From positions 315,120 through 379,119 of the forward strand of contig VXBP01002556.1 of NCBI GenBank assembly GCA_013400115.1: a stretch of DNA of 64,000 nucleotides, in the 5' to 3' direction. The position numbers and the translations under genes are program-made. A model generated the notes under the pieces. That model searched no databases, had not been told where the DNA came from, and worked only from the letters and a program-made list of their open reading frames with translations. The DNA is from Rhinopomastus cyanomelas. Lineage: Eukaryota; Chordata; Aves; Bucerotiformes; Rhinopomastidae. Within the stretch, counting starts at the first letter, position 1. Every line of letters starts with the position of its first letter. This document shows positions 13,901-22,682 of this stretch, piece by piece.

Positions 13901-16331
13901 CACTACCCTTTTTTGCACTTGTTAGACCTTCCTAACTTTGTCTGTTTGCCTTGGGGGTTCTGCTTAGATCTGGCTTTTCAGTTTGTTTCTTAATTGACAT
14001 AGAAAGAATATTATTGTCCATACTCTGTAGAAGAAATTGTAATTTAGAAATGGATGATTTAAGAAATGTTTAGTTCATGTTGTCAGTCTGTGCTCCATGC
14101 CTTCTTCCCTTATTGTGTCTCAGTTCAAGAAGGACACAGAACTGCTGGAGAGAGTCCAGCACAGAGCCACAAAGATGGTGAAGGGAGTGGAACATCTCCC
14201 TTATGAGGAAAGGCTGAGGGAGCTGGGTCTCCAGCTTGGAGAAAAGGACAGCAAGGGATGACCTCATTCATGTTGATAAATATGAGAAAGGTGGGTGTCA
14301 GGAGGATGGAGTGACTCTTCTCAGTGTCATCTAATGACACAGGGGTGATGGATGTAAGCTGGAGCATAGGAGGTTCCTCATCAATATGAGAAGAAACTTT
14401 TCACGGTGAGAGTGACTGGAAGCTGCCCAGGGGTGTTGTGGAAGCTCCTTCTCTGGAGATGTTTAAAACCTGCCTGGATGTATTCCTGTGTGACTTGGTC
14501 TAGGTGATCCTGCTGTGCTGGGGGGATTGGACTGGATGATCTTTTGAGGTCCCTTCCATTCCCCAACATTCTGTGATTCCCTTACTAGGGACAAACAGGA
14601 AAACGCGTATGGCCATGTTTTTGCCAACACTAGCAAATTCTATGTAGAAAAATGTCAACAATAATGTCCATGTTTCATAGTACATTCACTAGGTTTTGAT
14701 CCTCAGCTCAGCTTCCAGGGCCAATACTAATTAATTTTGTCTTCCTAAAACTTGCTTTAGGGATAGGAAGTACATAGACCAGTTGTAGCATTTTCAGCCC
14801 AGAAGTTCCTTCACATGAACGACAACTCAAGTATTTAACAGTTTTCAGACATTCAGAAGACATGCACAGCTGTGGGTAGACAGATTGGTTGTAAAGCATC
14901 AGACAAAACTTCCCAGGGAGATGGTGGAGCCACAATCCCTGGAGCTATTTTAAAGTCATATAGGTGTGGTGTTTAGGAACTTAGGTTAGCTATGACCTAG
15001 CAGTGCTGTGTTAACAGGTGGACTCAAGAATCTTACAGATCTCTTCCAACCCAAGTGACTCCATGAGTCTGTGATTTATGAGTTCTTGCAGCTGAGATGT
15101 AGTTATCATGATTTCCACCCCCATTATTCAGACATCTCAAATTTTAAAGGTCTCAGCGTTATCTCTGCACTGTCAGTACAAGTGGAAATAAAACATCTCC
15201 TATCATTGGGTGTGTGTTCTGAGCTACTCTTCCACATGCTTTTGTATAGTCAATGGAAATATCTAGAATACCTGGTTTGTGATAGGACAAAGCACTCTCT
15301 AGATTCATCTGCAATGGCCTGAAATTTTACATATGTTGATTACAACAGAGGCCAGGAAGGATCTGAACTCTTCATTTAGGCTTTGATTTGTTAGTGGAGT
15401 ATCCAAAGAACAGCCATATTTTGAGTTTTTTGTATTTAATTAAACTTTTACATCACTAGCAAAAACAGTGCCTCTCAAAGACTAGAAAAAGGGCCACATT
15501 GTTCAGAACATAGTATTTACTTTACACCAACTTCTTTCTGTTAGGAAATGTGCAGACACTGTTCTTCAGTACAAAGGAGTACACTTCCAAATGCTGGTTT
15601 GCTAATAAAGCAAGAGAAATATCCTATTTTTCTCATTATATAGAGCAGTACTTTTCATATTGCTCTGTTCCTGGAACAGGCTGGATGGGATGAGGTTAAA
15701 CATCAAAACTTATCATGTTCACACTTCTTTAGAAAGATTTTGTGCTGTAATAATATTTTTTAAGATTAACACTAAAAGAACTAAATTTGGATTATGTCAA
15801 AAAAGACTATTGGGTTATGATGAAAATGCTTGGGAAGAACAATTTGGATTATTAATCAGGCAAAAATGAATTTAGAAATTAATAGCCTGGATTTTAATAC
15901 TTCTGAATGTTTTAAGAGCTGTGATATTTAAGCTTATCCTGCTGTAGCCTAGCCAACTACTTTTTAAAACAGGTTAAGGTAACATTTCTTAACATCTTTG
16001 AAAAACCCCCACATAGCTTTAATGTCCCCTTTTTTCTGGTATGAAGATTTTATAAAAATTAAATAACTAACAGGAACAGTCATTAGACTATTAGCTAAAG
16101 CAATAGGATGCATTATCTTAATGACCAGTAAACTCCCTATTTTCCTTATGAAGGAACACAAGAATTTGGGAATGTTTGCTTCTATATCATTAATATTTTG
16201 TTTCACAATATTTAATAGCCTGCATAGTTCAATTCCATTATTTATTCAGCTCCCAGACAACAAGTCATTACTTACTTAGGAACAGCTTGGTCCTGAAACA
16301 CATCTGAGTCCTGCTCTGTATTATTGATCAT
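1824..16331 (-). CDS. DEUP1: DEUP1, deuterosome assembly protein 1, N-terminal 153 residues (4 coding exons, 5'-partial gene in window)
   Basis: Joined CDS 16331-16276, 9911-9740, 6735-6640, 1958-1824 on the minus strand. All donors are GT and all acceptors AG, and the phases match (2, 0, 0), giving 153 residues without a stop. The protein is charged and rich in Leu, Glu, Gln and Lys, as expected of a coiled coil. Segments such as [39 protein letters not shown] and [10 protein letters not shown] align by eye with the start of vertebrate DEUP1. The paralogue CEP63 fits less well, for example after the QEVGLL segment. Known role of the family: DEUP1 is the core of deuterosomes, binds CEP152 and supports massive de novo centriole formation in multiciliated cells; CEP63 does the mother-centriole equivalent. 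Human DEUP1 is about 600 residues as I recall it, so the remaining three quarters should lie left of position 1. No break or frameshift is seen in the four exons. Confidence 0.87.
1959..2699. other. DEUP1 intron segment with scattered CpGs
   Basis: 2090-2470 holds more CpGs than its surroundings and a 7-bp perfect hairpin, TCGGTAG-GAGCA-CTACCGA, at 2443-2461. The 85-codon plus-strand open frame at 2088-2345 shows no recognisable protein. Origin unknown. Confidence 0.4.
2700..3122 (-). mobile_element. CR1 3' fragment
   Basis: Reverse-oriented copy with a worn 3' end at 2702 (CACAGAATCATACACTCAC), then the standard order of CR1 3' blocks to the [17 protein letters not shown] segment. It belongs to the subfamily dominant in this window, with the AGGTGATCCTGCTGTGG type 3' region. 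Confidence 0.93.
3123..5399. other. DEUP1 intron, unique sequence
   Basis: About 2.3 kb without recognisable repeats, exons or RNA genes. Confidence 0.55.
5400..6141 (-). mobile_element. CR1, interrupted by a second CR1
   Basis: Reverse-oriented CR1 in two pieces, 5400-5620 and 5943-6141. The text breaks after GATGTTCCAGCCC and resumes at TTTGTGCCCCTGTTCTGG, which are neighbouring parts of the element. The piece in between is the plus-strand CR1 at 5621-5942. Confidence 0.88.
5621..5942 (+). mobile_element. CR1 nested inside another CR1
   Basis: Plus-oriented 3' part ending GTGATTTTGTGATTCTGTGA. Its tail (GTTGAGGGATATAGTTTAGG ... GATCCCAGGGGTCTTTTCC) differs from the host copy, so it is a different, later-active subfamily. 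A copy of the same subfamily starts at 63691. Confidence 0.9.
6142..6639. other. DEUP1 intron, unique sequence
   Basis: Nothing recognisable between the CR1 and the exon at 6640. Confidence 0.5.
6640..6735 (-). CDS. DEUP1: DEUP1 exon 4
   Basis: 96 bp, 32 codons, phase 0 at both ends. The acceptor is ...TAACCGTAG before GTGGGACTA and the donor is CAG/GTAAGAAA. It encodes residues 77-108, beginning [12 protein letters not shown] and ending ELQALQAQ. This is a continuous amphipathic helix that matches the corresponding DEUP1 segment. Confidence 0.88.
6736..7684. other. DEUP1 intron, unique and AT-rich
   Basis: No exon. 7611-7660 is a TAAA/TAAT-rich low-complexity tract. Confidence 0.55.
7685..9388 (-). 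mobile_element. Longest CR1 copy, 3' end through reverse transcriptase
   Basis: Reverse-oriented copy of about 1.7 kb, beginning with a damaged 3' end (AAATCACAGAATTATTGAGG) and running through the 3' UTR into ORF2. A short internal deletion sits near 7920. It is the only copy here that reaches the part of ORF2 between endonuclease and reverse transcriptase (GCACATGGGGAC block near 9373). It lies in the DEUP1 intron between exons 3 and 4. Confidence 0.93.
8044..9294 (-). pseudogene. CR1 ORF2 reverse-transcriptase remnant
   Basis: Minus-strand fragments in several frames read as CR1 ORF2: 9294-9076 gives [18 protein letters not shown] and [13 protein letters not shown]; 9061-8804 gives the start of the RT domain with [19 protein letters not shown]; 8265-8044 gives the C-terminal part ([17 protein letters not shown]). 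Stops and frameshifts separate them, so no activity is possible. Confidence 0.85.
9389..9739. other. DEUP1 intron, unique sequence
   Basis: Nothing recognisable. Confidence 0.5.
9740..9911 (-). CDS. DEUP1: DEUP1 exon 3
   Basis: 172 bp, entered in phase 2 after ...TATTGTTAG and left in phase 0 at GAG/GTATTT. It encodes residues 19-76. It contains the most diagnostic part of the family N terminus: [15 protein letters not shown], then [16 protein letters not shown], then [17 protein letters not shown]. The heptad-like spacing of Leu, Ile and Val is consistent with a coiled coil. The donor GTATTT is weaker than the others. Confidence 0.88.
10068..10277 (+). mobile_element. CR1 3' fragment with intact terminal repeat
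   Basis: Plus-oriented, from GTTGGAACAACTTCACAGTGAG to TCTGTGATTCTGTGATTCC. It contains the AGAGCACTGGAAGGGGCTGCC block and GATTGGACTAGATC. Confidence 0.95.
10278..11510. other. DEUP1 intron, AT-rich unique sequence
   Basis: No exon. Contains the palindrome and direct repeat at 11045-11113. Confidence 0.55.
11045..11113. repeat. 28-bp perfect palindrome within a direct repeat
   Basis: 11077-11104 is a perfect palindrome centred on AGATCT (arms ATTTATAAATA / TATTTATAAAT), extendable to 11074-11107 with one mismatch. A 26-bp sequence ending AAATTACCCTAAT occurs at 11045-11070 and again at 11088-11113, 43 bases apart, so part of the palindrome is also duplicated. Confidence 0.85.
11511..11593 (-). 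mobile_element. CR1 3' end fragment
   Basis: Reverse-oriented last 80 bases: ATCATAGGATCACAGAATC then ATTGGAAGGGACCTCGAAAG to CCACAGCAGGATC. Confidence 0.92.
11837..12035 (+). mobile_element. CR1 3' fragment
   Basis: Plus-oriented, from ACACAGTGAGGGTGACAGAG to GTGATTGTGTGATTCTGTGA. Confidence 0.95.
12036..14114. other. DEUP1 first coding intron, unique sequence
   Basis: About 2 kb without recognisable repeats. CpGs are somewhat denser at 13500-13640 (CACACGAGG, GCGCACGTACGG, ACACGCGCAGC). Open frames on both strands here match no family I know. Confidence 0.45.
14115..14580 (+). mobile_element. CR1 3' fragment
   Basis: Plus-oriented, 466 bp, from GTTCAAGAAGGACACAGAAC to ACATTCTGTGATTCC. 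Blocks are in standard order with small deletions. Confidence 0.95.
14581..14904. other. DEUP1 intron, unique sequence
   Basis: Nothing recognisable. Confidence 0.5.
14905..15077 (+). mobile_element. CR1 3' fragment of a second, older subfamily
   Basis: Plus-oriented: CAAAACTTCCCAGGGAGATGG through TCTTCCAACCCAAGTGACTC and a decayed terminal repeat (CCATGAGTCTGTGATTTATG). Confidence 0.75.
15078..16275. other. DEUP1 intron, unique sequence
   Basis: AT-rich; no repeat or exon recognised before the exon at 16276. Confidence 0.5.
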
Positions 16332-16340
16332 CACTTTAAC
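16276..16340 (-). CDS. DEUP1: DEUP1 exon 2, with start codon
   Basis: Acceptor ...TTTCAACAG precedes GTTAAAGTG and then the first in-frame ATG at 16331-16329. The donor is CCTAA/GTAAGT at 16276/16275. The exon contributes residues 1-18 plus two bases of codon 19 (Lys): a short polar leader rich in Asp, Gln and Asn. Human DEUP1 also has a short variable leader before the conserved AELQEL block. The start context has G at -3, which is acceptable but not optimal. Confidence 0.75.
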
Positions 16341-17194
16341 CTGTTGAAACAACAAAATCAAATAATTCAGATGCATTTACAAAGCCAAGTGGTGTACACT
16401 TACAGAGGAAAAGCTTTTCCTCACGATGACCAGGGAATGTAGCATTAATTACAGCTGGAATGAAGAAGATGGGTACTTGTGGAGCTGGCTGAGCTCAGTG
16501 TCAGCAGCTATCACACTTGGTGCAGTACTGAGCTACTACAGGTGGTGCTAGCTTGAGGATCTCCTTGGATTCCCACTAGGAAGTTTGTTTTGGAGCATTC
16601 CCTGTTGCGTGATGTCAGCGATGTGCCAAGTCACCCTAAGATGCATACTTTTGTCGTAGAACCACGGCCGCACTCATCAAGCGTTTCTCATACTTCCACG
16701 CACTCTAATTAACCCAAGCCAGGGTTGTAACTGCTCTCTAACACGAGTTTAGACTCCTGTTGGCTACTCGCTCCCTTGCTCAGCAGGTGCAGTGCTGAGA
16801 CACACGGCGCTCAAATACCTGGGCAGGAAGAGCAGCGCAAGACCCTTGCTGGAACCTGTCCCATTCTGTAGGTCCGGCAGGACGCAAGAAAGTGGGGCAG
16901 GCTGGCGGTATGCGAGAACAGGACCCAGCCACATTACAGGTGACAGGGTGGCATGAAAGACTCCTAATTCCTCGTGGGCTGGAGCAGTGGCGACTCGCAA
17001 GGGAATGGGTACTACCAGAACTCCACAGAACGGGCTCCTCGGGGCACTGGCATCTGATGCGATGCTGCCGCAGGACCACCTCTTGGCTCCGTAGGAGACC
17101 ATCGCCTGAGTGAGGTGCACAGGCAGCTTTGGCTGTGCCAGTCGCCTCAGGAGACAGAGGCACCCCCTGGACGCCCCCTCCCCGTGTCCGTTAC
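16341..17194. other. DEUP1 5' UTR intron
   Basis: 854 bp between the untranslated exon and the ATG exon. GC-rich towards 17100. The minus-strand open frames of 118 and 127 codons at 16764-17163 overlap each other and match nothing. Confidence 0.5.
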
Positions 17195-17330
17195 CTTCCG
17201 CAGAGTCCCGCCGCGGCAGGAGCCCCCAGCGCCGACCTTCTGCGCCGCGTCCCGCAGCTCCTCCAGCCCGCTGCGCCCTCCCGCCCCGGCTCCCGCCGCT
17301 TCTCCCGTCGCCGCGGTAACGCAGGGCAGG
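17195..17330 (-). other. DEUP1: DEUP1 5' untranslated first exon (upper end approximate)
   Basis: On the minus strand a GC-rich segment ends in CTGCGGAAG followed by the donor GTAACGG, so the exon's low-coordinate end is 17195. Splicing to the acceptor at 16340 joins it to the exon carrying the ATG. The frame of that ATG stays open back through this exon to a TAA near 17430, but contains no ATG, so I treat it as 5' UTR. The transcription start is not visible; 17330 is only the edge of the CpG-dense part. Confidence 0.6.
17307..17320 (+). promoter_or_regulatory. RFX X-box motif in the DEUP1 promoter
   Basis: GTCGCCGCGGTAAC fits the RFX-family consensus RYYNYY-N2-RRNRRY with no mismatch and has the strong GGTAAC half-site. 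It lies about 112 bp upstream of the first-exon donor. RFX2 and RFX3 are established activators of ciliary genes. Binding is inferred. Confidence 0.5.
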
Positions 17331-17430
17331 GCGAGGCGGCCGTTTGTTGGGCTTTGCCTTTGGTTTTCTGGTTGCCTGGTTGGTTTTTGAGGCTTTGTTT
17401 CTTCCCCTTCTTTTCCTCTAAAACGCTCCC

Positions 17431-17443
17431 ATTACTAGACAAC
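17431..17443 (+). promoter_or_regulatory. Second, weaker X-box-like motif
   Basis: On the minus strand, GTTGTCTAGTAAT fits RYYNYY-N1-RRNRRY, but its second half-site is poor. It lies about 110 bp further upstream than the 17307 site. A match this loose could be chance. Confidence 0.2.
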
Positions 17444-17450
17444 GGAAAGG

Positions 17451-18310
17451 GTGGACGGTACCTTCCCCTCCTCTTTCAGAATGAGCTACTCTGCTCTTGT
17501 AAAACGGGTTCCAACACTCACTCTGCAGGCAGCCTGGGTTCGGATGGCATCTCGCATTTTTGGGGACTTCAGTGTGTCTTAACAGTGGCTTTCATGTCAG
17601 CAGTGATACCGTTTGAAGCCTTGAGTTATGAAAACAATGATTTTTTTAATGAAAGATTTATGCAGAGTTTTGGGAAAGTTCCCGATAGTTTTCTTACCCT
17701 GGAAAATAACTGACAATTTTCTTTGGTTGTCTCAAATATTACTAAAAATGTTGGGGGTTTTTTTTCCCACTGGTTTCATGGCTGTATGTCTTTTCTGGAA
17801 TATCCCAGGAACTATTTAGATCCAGCATCAGCAGGAGTAGCAGATGGGTTAGGGCAGGGGAGCCCAGAGCTGAGGGCGGTGGTGAGGTGCGGGGCAGCCA
17901 GCACAACACAGCCCACAGCACCCAGCCAGAACTGCAGAGTGGGAACAGGGACCATGACTGGGGCAGACTGGAGATGACTCCAGAAGGCAGCTCAGCAAGA
18001 TTAGGAGCAGTGACGTGTTATAAATACAGCTACAGCCTTTCAGAGGCAAGCCCTGAGCTGAAATGCTGCTGCTGATCTGATGGTACAGGTACCCAACAGA
18101 GCATCTCACAGCTCTGTTTTGGAGCAGCCTTGACCCCAGGTAATGGCGGCCCCTTGTCAGACCTGACCCAAAAGGAAGAAGGGAGGAAGCTGCAGGATCT
18201 GCTGCTACACTCAAAGCCCTGGAAATGTTTTCATTATGCTTGTGTAATTATACTTTTCTTCATTTTTTACTTTGAATTAGTGTGAAGAAATCACACCGCA
18301 CCACTTGATT
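17451..18310. other. Upstream flank of DEUP1, no gene seen
   Basis: Unique sequence. A TATA-like TTATAAATACAG occurs near 18018 but I see no transcript structure to go with it. Confidence 0.45.
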
Positions 18311-18466
18311 TTTGGGAGGCTGTGGAGTCTCCTTCACTGGAGATGTTTAAAACACCCCTGGATGTGTTCCTCTGTGACTTGGTCTAGGTGATCCTGCTGT
18401 GTCAGGGGGATTGGACTAGATGATCTTTTGAGGTCCCTTCCAATCCCTAATGATTCTTGATTCTAG
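18311..18466 (+). mobile_element. CR1 3' fragment
   Basis: Plus-oriented, from GGGAGGCTGTGGAGTCTCC to CTAATGATTCTTGATTCTAG. Confidence 0.95.
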
Positions 18467-19093
18467 AGGAAATACTGTTTAAGCTTTTTTTAAAAATAGT
18501 AATTTTTATCATGATTCCTTAAAAATACTTAAATTTAGGATTATTTAATATAATATGTACTAGAAATAATTTTAATGCAACCACAAGCAAATTTCCATTT
18601 GTTCATCTGCAGCAACTGAAATGAAGTTCTCAGCCATACTCCCAGTGCATGTATTTTCATTTCCTCCCTGTCTCAGTCTCTCCCAGTGGCAATCACTTAT
18701 TCAGAAATTTAACTTCCATCTGTCTTGCACAAATAGAATCAAGGGAGAGGCAACTCAAAAAAATAGACAAAACTTTTTAATAACATATCAATATTTTCAA
18801 AGCTTTTTGGAAGGACAATTTCACTGCCATTAGCCAGAGTAGTGCTTCTCACTCACTCAGAATGCAGGAGGCATTTTGACAGTGCCTTTAATGACTGTGC
18901 TTTAACTTGATGAGCCCTGAATTGTTTAGGCAACTGGATAGATGATCATTGTATGTCCCTTGCAGCTGAATCTCCTCTCCCTCTCCCTTTCCTTTCCTTC
19001 TCTCCATCTCCTCTCTTTCCTGTCACAAGGTAACTCACTAGGCGACTCCTGTTACCCAGCTGGTGATAACAGTGTAAGGAAAGCTTTGATCTG
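18467..19093. other. Intergenic unique sequence
   Basis: Nothing coding. A pyrimidine-rich run (CTCCTCTCCCTCTCCC type) lies at about 18970-19020. Confidence 0.5.
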
Positions 19094-19758
19094 TTGATAG
19101 TGACTTGGGAAAAGAGACTGGCCCTCACCTCTGTGCAAACTCATTTCAGGTGGTTGTAAAGAGTGACAAGGTGTCCCTTTCAATCTCCTTTTCTCCAGGC
19201 TAAATGACCCCAGTTCCCTCAGCCACTCCTCATCAAACCTGTCCTCCAGGCCCTTCACCAGCCTCATTGCTCTTCTTTGGATCCATTCCAGCTCGTCAAT
19301 GTCCTTCTTGTGTTAAAGTGCCCAAAACTGAACACAGTACTCAAGATGAGGCCTCACTAGTGGTGAGTACAGGGGGATGATCACCTGTCTGGTCCTGCTG
19401 GTCACCCTATTTCTGGTGCAGGCCAGAATGCTGTTGGCTTTCTTGGCCACCTAGACACACTGCTGGCTCATGTTCAGCTGGCTGTAAAGCAGCACCTCTA
19501 GATCCTTCTCCATCAAGCAGTTCTCCAGCCACTCTTCCCCAAGCTTATAGCATTGAATGGGGTGGTTGTGACTGAAGTGTAGGACCTGGCAACTGGTCTT
19601 TTTAAACCTCATACAACTGACCTTGGTCCATTGATCCAGCCTGTCCAGGTCCCTCTACAGAGCTTTCCTACCCTCAAGCAGATCGACATGTTGGCCCAAT
19701 TTGGTGTCATTTGCAAACTTGCTGAGGATGCACTCAATCCCCTCATCCAGATCTGTAA
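19094..19758 (-). mobile_element. CR1 fragment, 3' end missing
   Basis: Reverse-oriented, 665 bp. It begins inside the element (GATAGTGACTTGGGAAAAGAG) and ends at AATCCCCTCATCCAGATC in the RT C-terminal coding part. It lacks the terminal repeat, so it was truncated after insertion. Confidence 0.9.
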
Positions 19759-19991
19759 GTCTAAGTTTATTTTATGTTTTTAAAATTTTTTGTCATATTG
19801 CAACTCCTTACTGACAGCTATACTGTCACCAGCAGAGTATAAGCACAGATGACAGCTTTTTGGGGAGAACCATGGGAAAATATTCTCATTTTTTTTCCAC
19901 TGGTGTCAGCTTTACATGAAGCTGTCAAGCTCTTGTAGATAATATTTAAGAAGCACAGGCCTATTTTAACAGATTATGCTGAAAGGAAACA

Positions 19992-20121
19992 TTCTGGAGA
20001 TGTTTAAAACCTGCCTGGATGTGTTCCTGTGCAACTTGGTGTAGGTGATCCTGCTGTGGCAGGGGGGTTGGACTAGATGATCTTTCGAGGTCCCTTCTGA
20101 TCCCTAATGATTCTGTGATTA
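19992..20121 (+). mobile_element. CR1 3' end fragment
   Basis: Plus-oriented, from TTCTGGAGATGTTTAAAACC to AATGATTCTGTGATT. Confidence 0.95.
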
Positions 20122-20478
20122 ATTGACAAGTCTGTTCCACCACCAAATTATGAGATTAAAAAAAAGCCTTTCTAAAGCAAAATGCTTTTAATGCCATAAT
20201 AACGATTCTGAGTTTGATTCATTTCTAATAATTAATATCTAATTCCAGACAGCTTATATTCCAAGCAGAATAAAAGAGGTGTCAGGAAGGTAGTAGTGTA
20301 ACTCAGATGTAATTTAAGACAAAATGATTATATACTTACTGCTTATCCTTTCTAGGAATGTGTCACTTGAATTCCTAAAGATGTGTTATTTTTGTAGTGC
20401 AATGTGTAAAAGCAGATAAAAACTCAATGCATTTACACATTTAACTTCAAATACAGGTTTTCTTTACAGGATATATTC
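20122..20478. other. Intergenic unique sequence
   Basis: Nothing recognisable. Confidence 0.5.
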
Positions 20479-21388
20479 ACAGAAACACAGAGCACTAGGG
20501 ATTGGAAGGGACCTTGAATGACCATCTAGTCCAGTCCCACTCACAGCAGGATCACCTAGATCCAGTTGCACAGAACCATGTCCAGGCAGGTTTTAAACTT
20601 CTCCAGAGGAGACTCCACAACCCCCCTGGGCAGCCCCTTCCAGTGCTCTACCACTCTCAACATGAAGAAGTTCCTTCTTGTATTCATATAGAACCTCCAG
20701 TGTTCCAGCTCACACCCATTGCCTCTTGTCCTATCACTGGGTGCCACTGAGAAGAGCCTGATTCCATCCTCCTGACATCCACCCTTAACATATTTGTAAA
20801 CATTAATGAAGTCACCACTCTGTCTCCTTTTTTCCAAGCTTTTCCTCATCAGGGAGATATTCCTCTCCCTCCGTCATATTTGTGGCTCTGAGTTCTGTCC
20901 TTCTGGAGCTGATACAATATTCCAGAACTGGACACAACACTCCAGGTATGGTCTCACCAGGCTGGAGTAGAGAGGGAGGAGAACCTCTCTCGATCTACTA
21001 ACCATCCCCCTTCTGATCCACCCCGGGATACCATTGGCCTTCTTGGCCACAAGGGCACATTGCTGGCTCATGCTCATCCTGCTGTCCACCAAGACCTGCA
21101 GGTCCCTTTCTCCTGTGTTGCTTTCCAACAGGTCAGTCCCCAGCCTATACTGGTACCTGGGGTTGTTCTTGCCCAGATGCCAGGCTCTACATTTGCCCTT
21201 GTTATAGCTCATAAAATTTCTCCCTGTCCAGCTCTCCAGCCTGTCCAGGTCCTGCTGAATTGCAGCACAGCCTGCTGCAGTGTTGGCCACTCCTCCCAGC
21301 TTTGTGTCATCAGCACACTTGCTGACAGTGCACTCTCATCCATCATCCAAGTCATTAATGAATAGATTGACTAGTGCTGGCCCAGTAT
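20479..21388 (-). mobile_element. CR1, 0.9 kb
   Basis: Reverse-oriented from the terminal repeat (CACAGAAACACAGAGCACTAG) to the RT C-terminal coding part (GTCATTAATGAATAGATTGAC). The minus frame at 21290-20874 still reads AIQQDLDRLESWTGRNFMSYNKGK and MSMSQQCALVAKKANGIPGW, typical of CR1 ORF2. Confidence 0.94.
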
Positions 21389-22222
21389 CCATAACATTTC
21401 TTGCAATGTCAGATTTCAATGGACTCAATGTGATTGAACTTTTTGTTGTAGTGGGCTCAGTGTAGCTCTCTTAGAAACGTGCTCATTCCTTCAGCATAGA
21501 AATCATGTGGGTTTAGTGATAATTATGGGGTGGGTTCGTATCAGCTCTGTAATGGTTTAATAATTAGATTCTCTGTGTATGTTTAGATGTTAATGATCAA
21601 ACCAAGCTCTGTTAGAAGTGATGGACAGAAAGGAAAATGAATTGTTCAGTATAAGCCGCTCATCAACAAATACACAGAAATCACCGAGAGGCAATGAAAC
21701 CTATGAAAAGAACCCTAAGACATAAGCAATAAGGGAAGATGACATTTAAAAAAGGACCTTTGCAAGAGGTATTCCGTTTGTGAAAATTAGAGAGGCATAA
21801 AATCTGCCTGAGGATTCTAGAGGTGCCCAACTAATTTACTGTCAGGAGACGACAAATCCTGACATAAAGCACACCTAGAGGTAGAGGCCTCTTTCTAAAT
21901 ATTTTGTTCCTAGTTTAAACTGAAAACTACTCTTTTTCTTAAGAGGCTTATAAGATCGCTAAAGGGAAGAACAGAAAGAGCTCAGATTTAGTTGGATTTG
22001 CCAGGTAAACCAATTCATAAGTTGAACTGTAGGCTGGGACCTGATCTAAAAGTGGAGAATTGGAAGAATATGTCCTGAAATATATATTTCAGGGAACCAG
22101 AAATTTAAGTGTAGTGTTCTCAGAGAATGCAGAAAGGAGATAAAAGTTCCTTTAGGCCAGTTGTTGTGACTATTAAAAGCTGATCTTTCTGTGTTGATCT
22201 TCTAACAATGACAAAAATTAAC
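21389..22222. other. Intergenic unique sequence
   Basis: Nothing recognisable. Confidence 0.5.
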
Positions 22223-22638
22223 CATAGAATCATTTAGGTTAGGAAAGACCCTTAAGATCAAATACAGCTGTTAACCTAACACATCAAGTCTATCACTAGA
22301 TAGACTCTCAGCACCACATCTACATGTATTTTAAGTTACCTCCTGCAATAGTGACTCCACCACTTCCCTGGACAGTGTTTCAGTGCTTAACAACTTTTTG
22401 AGTGACTAAAGCTTTCCTGATAGCCAACCTAAATCTCATTTGGTGCAACTTGAAGCCATGCCTTCTTGTTCTATTGCTTGTGATCTGGGAGAAGAGACCA
22501 ACTCCCACTTCACAACAACATCCATTCAAGGAATTGTAAGTAGCAGTAAAGTCACTCCTGAACCTCTTGCTCTCCAAACAACTCCAGTTCTTTCAGCTGC
22601 TCCTCAGAAGACTTGTGCTCTAGAGTCTTCACCACACT
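22223..22638 (-). mobile_element. CR1 3' fragment of the older subfamily
   Basis: Reverse-oriented: ACCATAGAATCATTTAGGTTAG, then CACTTCCCTGGACAGTGTTTC and GATCTGGGAGAAGAGACC. Confidence 0.88.
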
Positions 22639-22682
22639 TTCTTTCGAGGTCCCTTCCAATCCCTAATGATTCTGTGACCTAA
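22639..22682 (+). mobile_element. Orphan CR1 3' tip
   Basis: 44 bp, plus-oriented: CTTTCGAGGTCCCTTCC to ATGATTCTGTGACC. It directly abuts the reverse CR1, in opposite orientation and of another subfamily. Confidence 0.88.

Larger units (their letters stand above)
17120..17450 (-). promoter_or_regulatory. DEUP1 CpG-island promoter
   Basis: The densest CpG cluster of the window lies at about 17160-17345, overlapping the untranslated exon and its upstream side. It has GC boxes but no obvious TATA box, as usual for CpG-island promoters. Human DEUP1 faces SLC36A4 divergently but at a distance; nothing coding is seen leaving this island on the plus strand, so I do not call it bidirectional. Confidence 0.6.

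Noticed and set aside
16764..17163. Minus-strand open frames of 118 and 127 codons in the 5' UTR intron
   Set aside because: They overlap in different frames, have no recognisable domain and are not joined in frame to DEUP1.
17129..17713. 194-codon plus-strand open frame at the DEUP1 CpG island
   Set aside because: It arises from GC-rich promoter DNA on the opposite strand, is low-complexity Pro/Arg/Ala at its start and matches nothing; no splice or conservation evidence.
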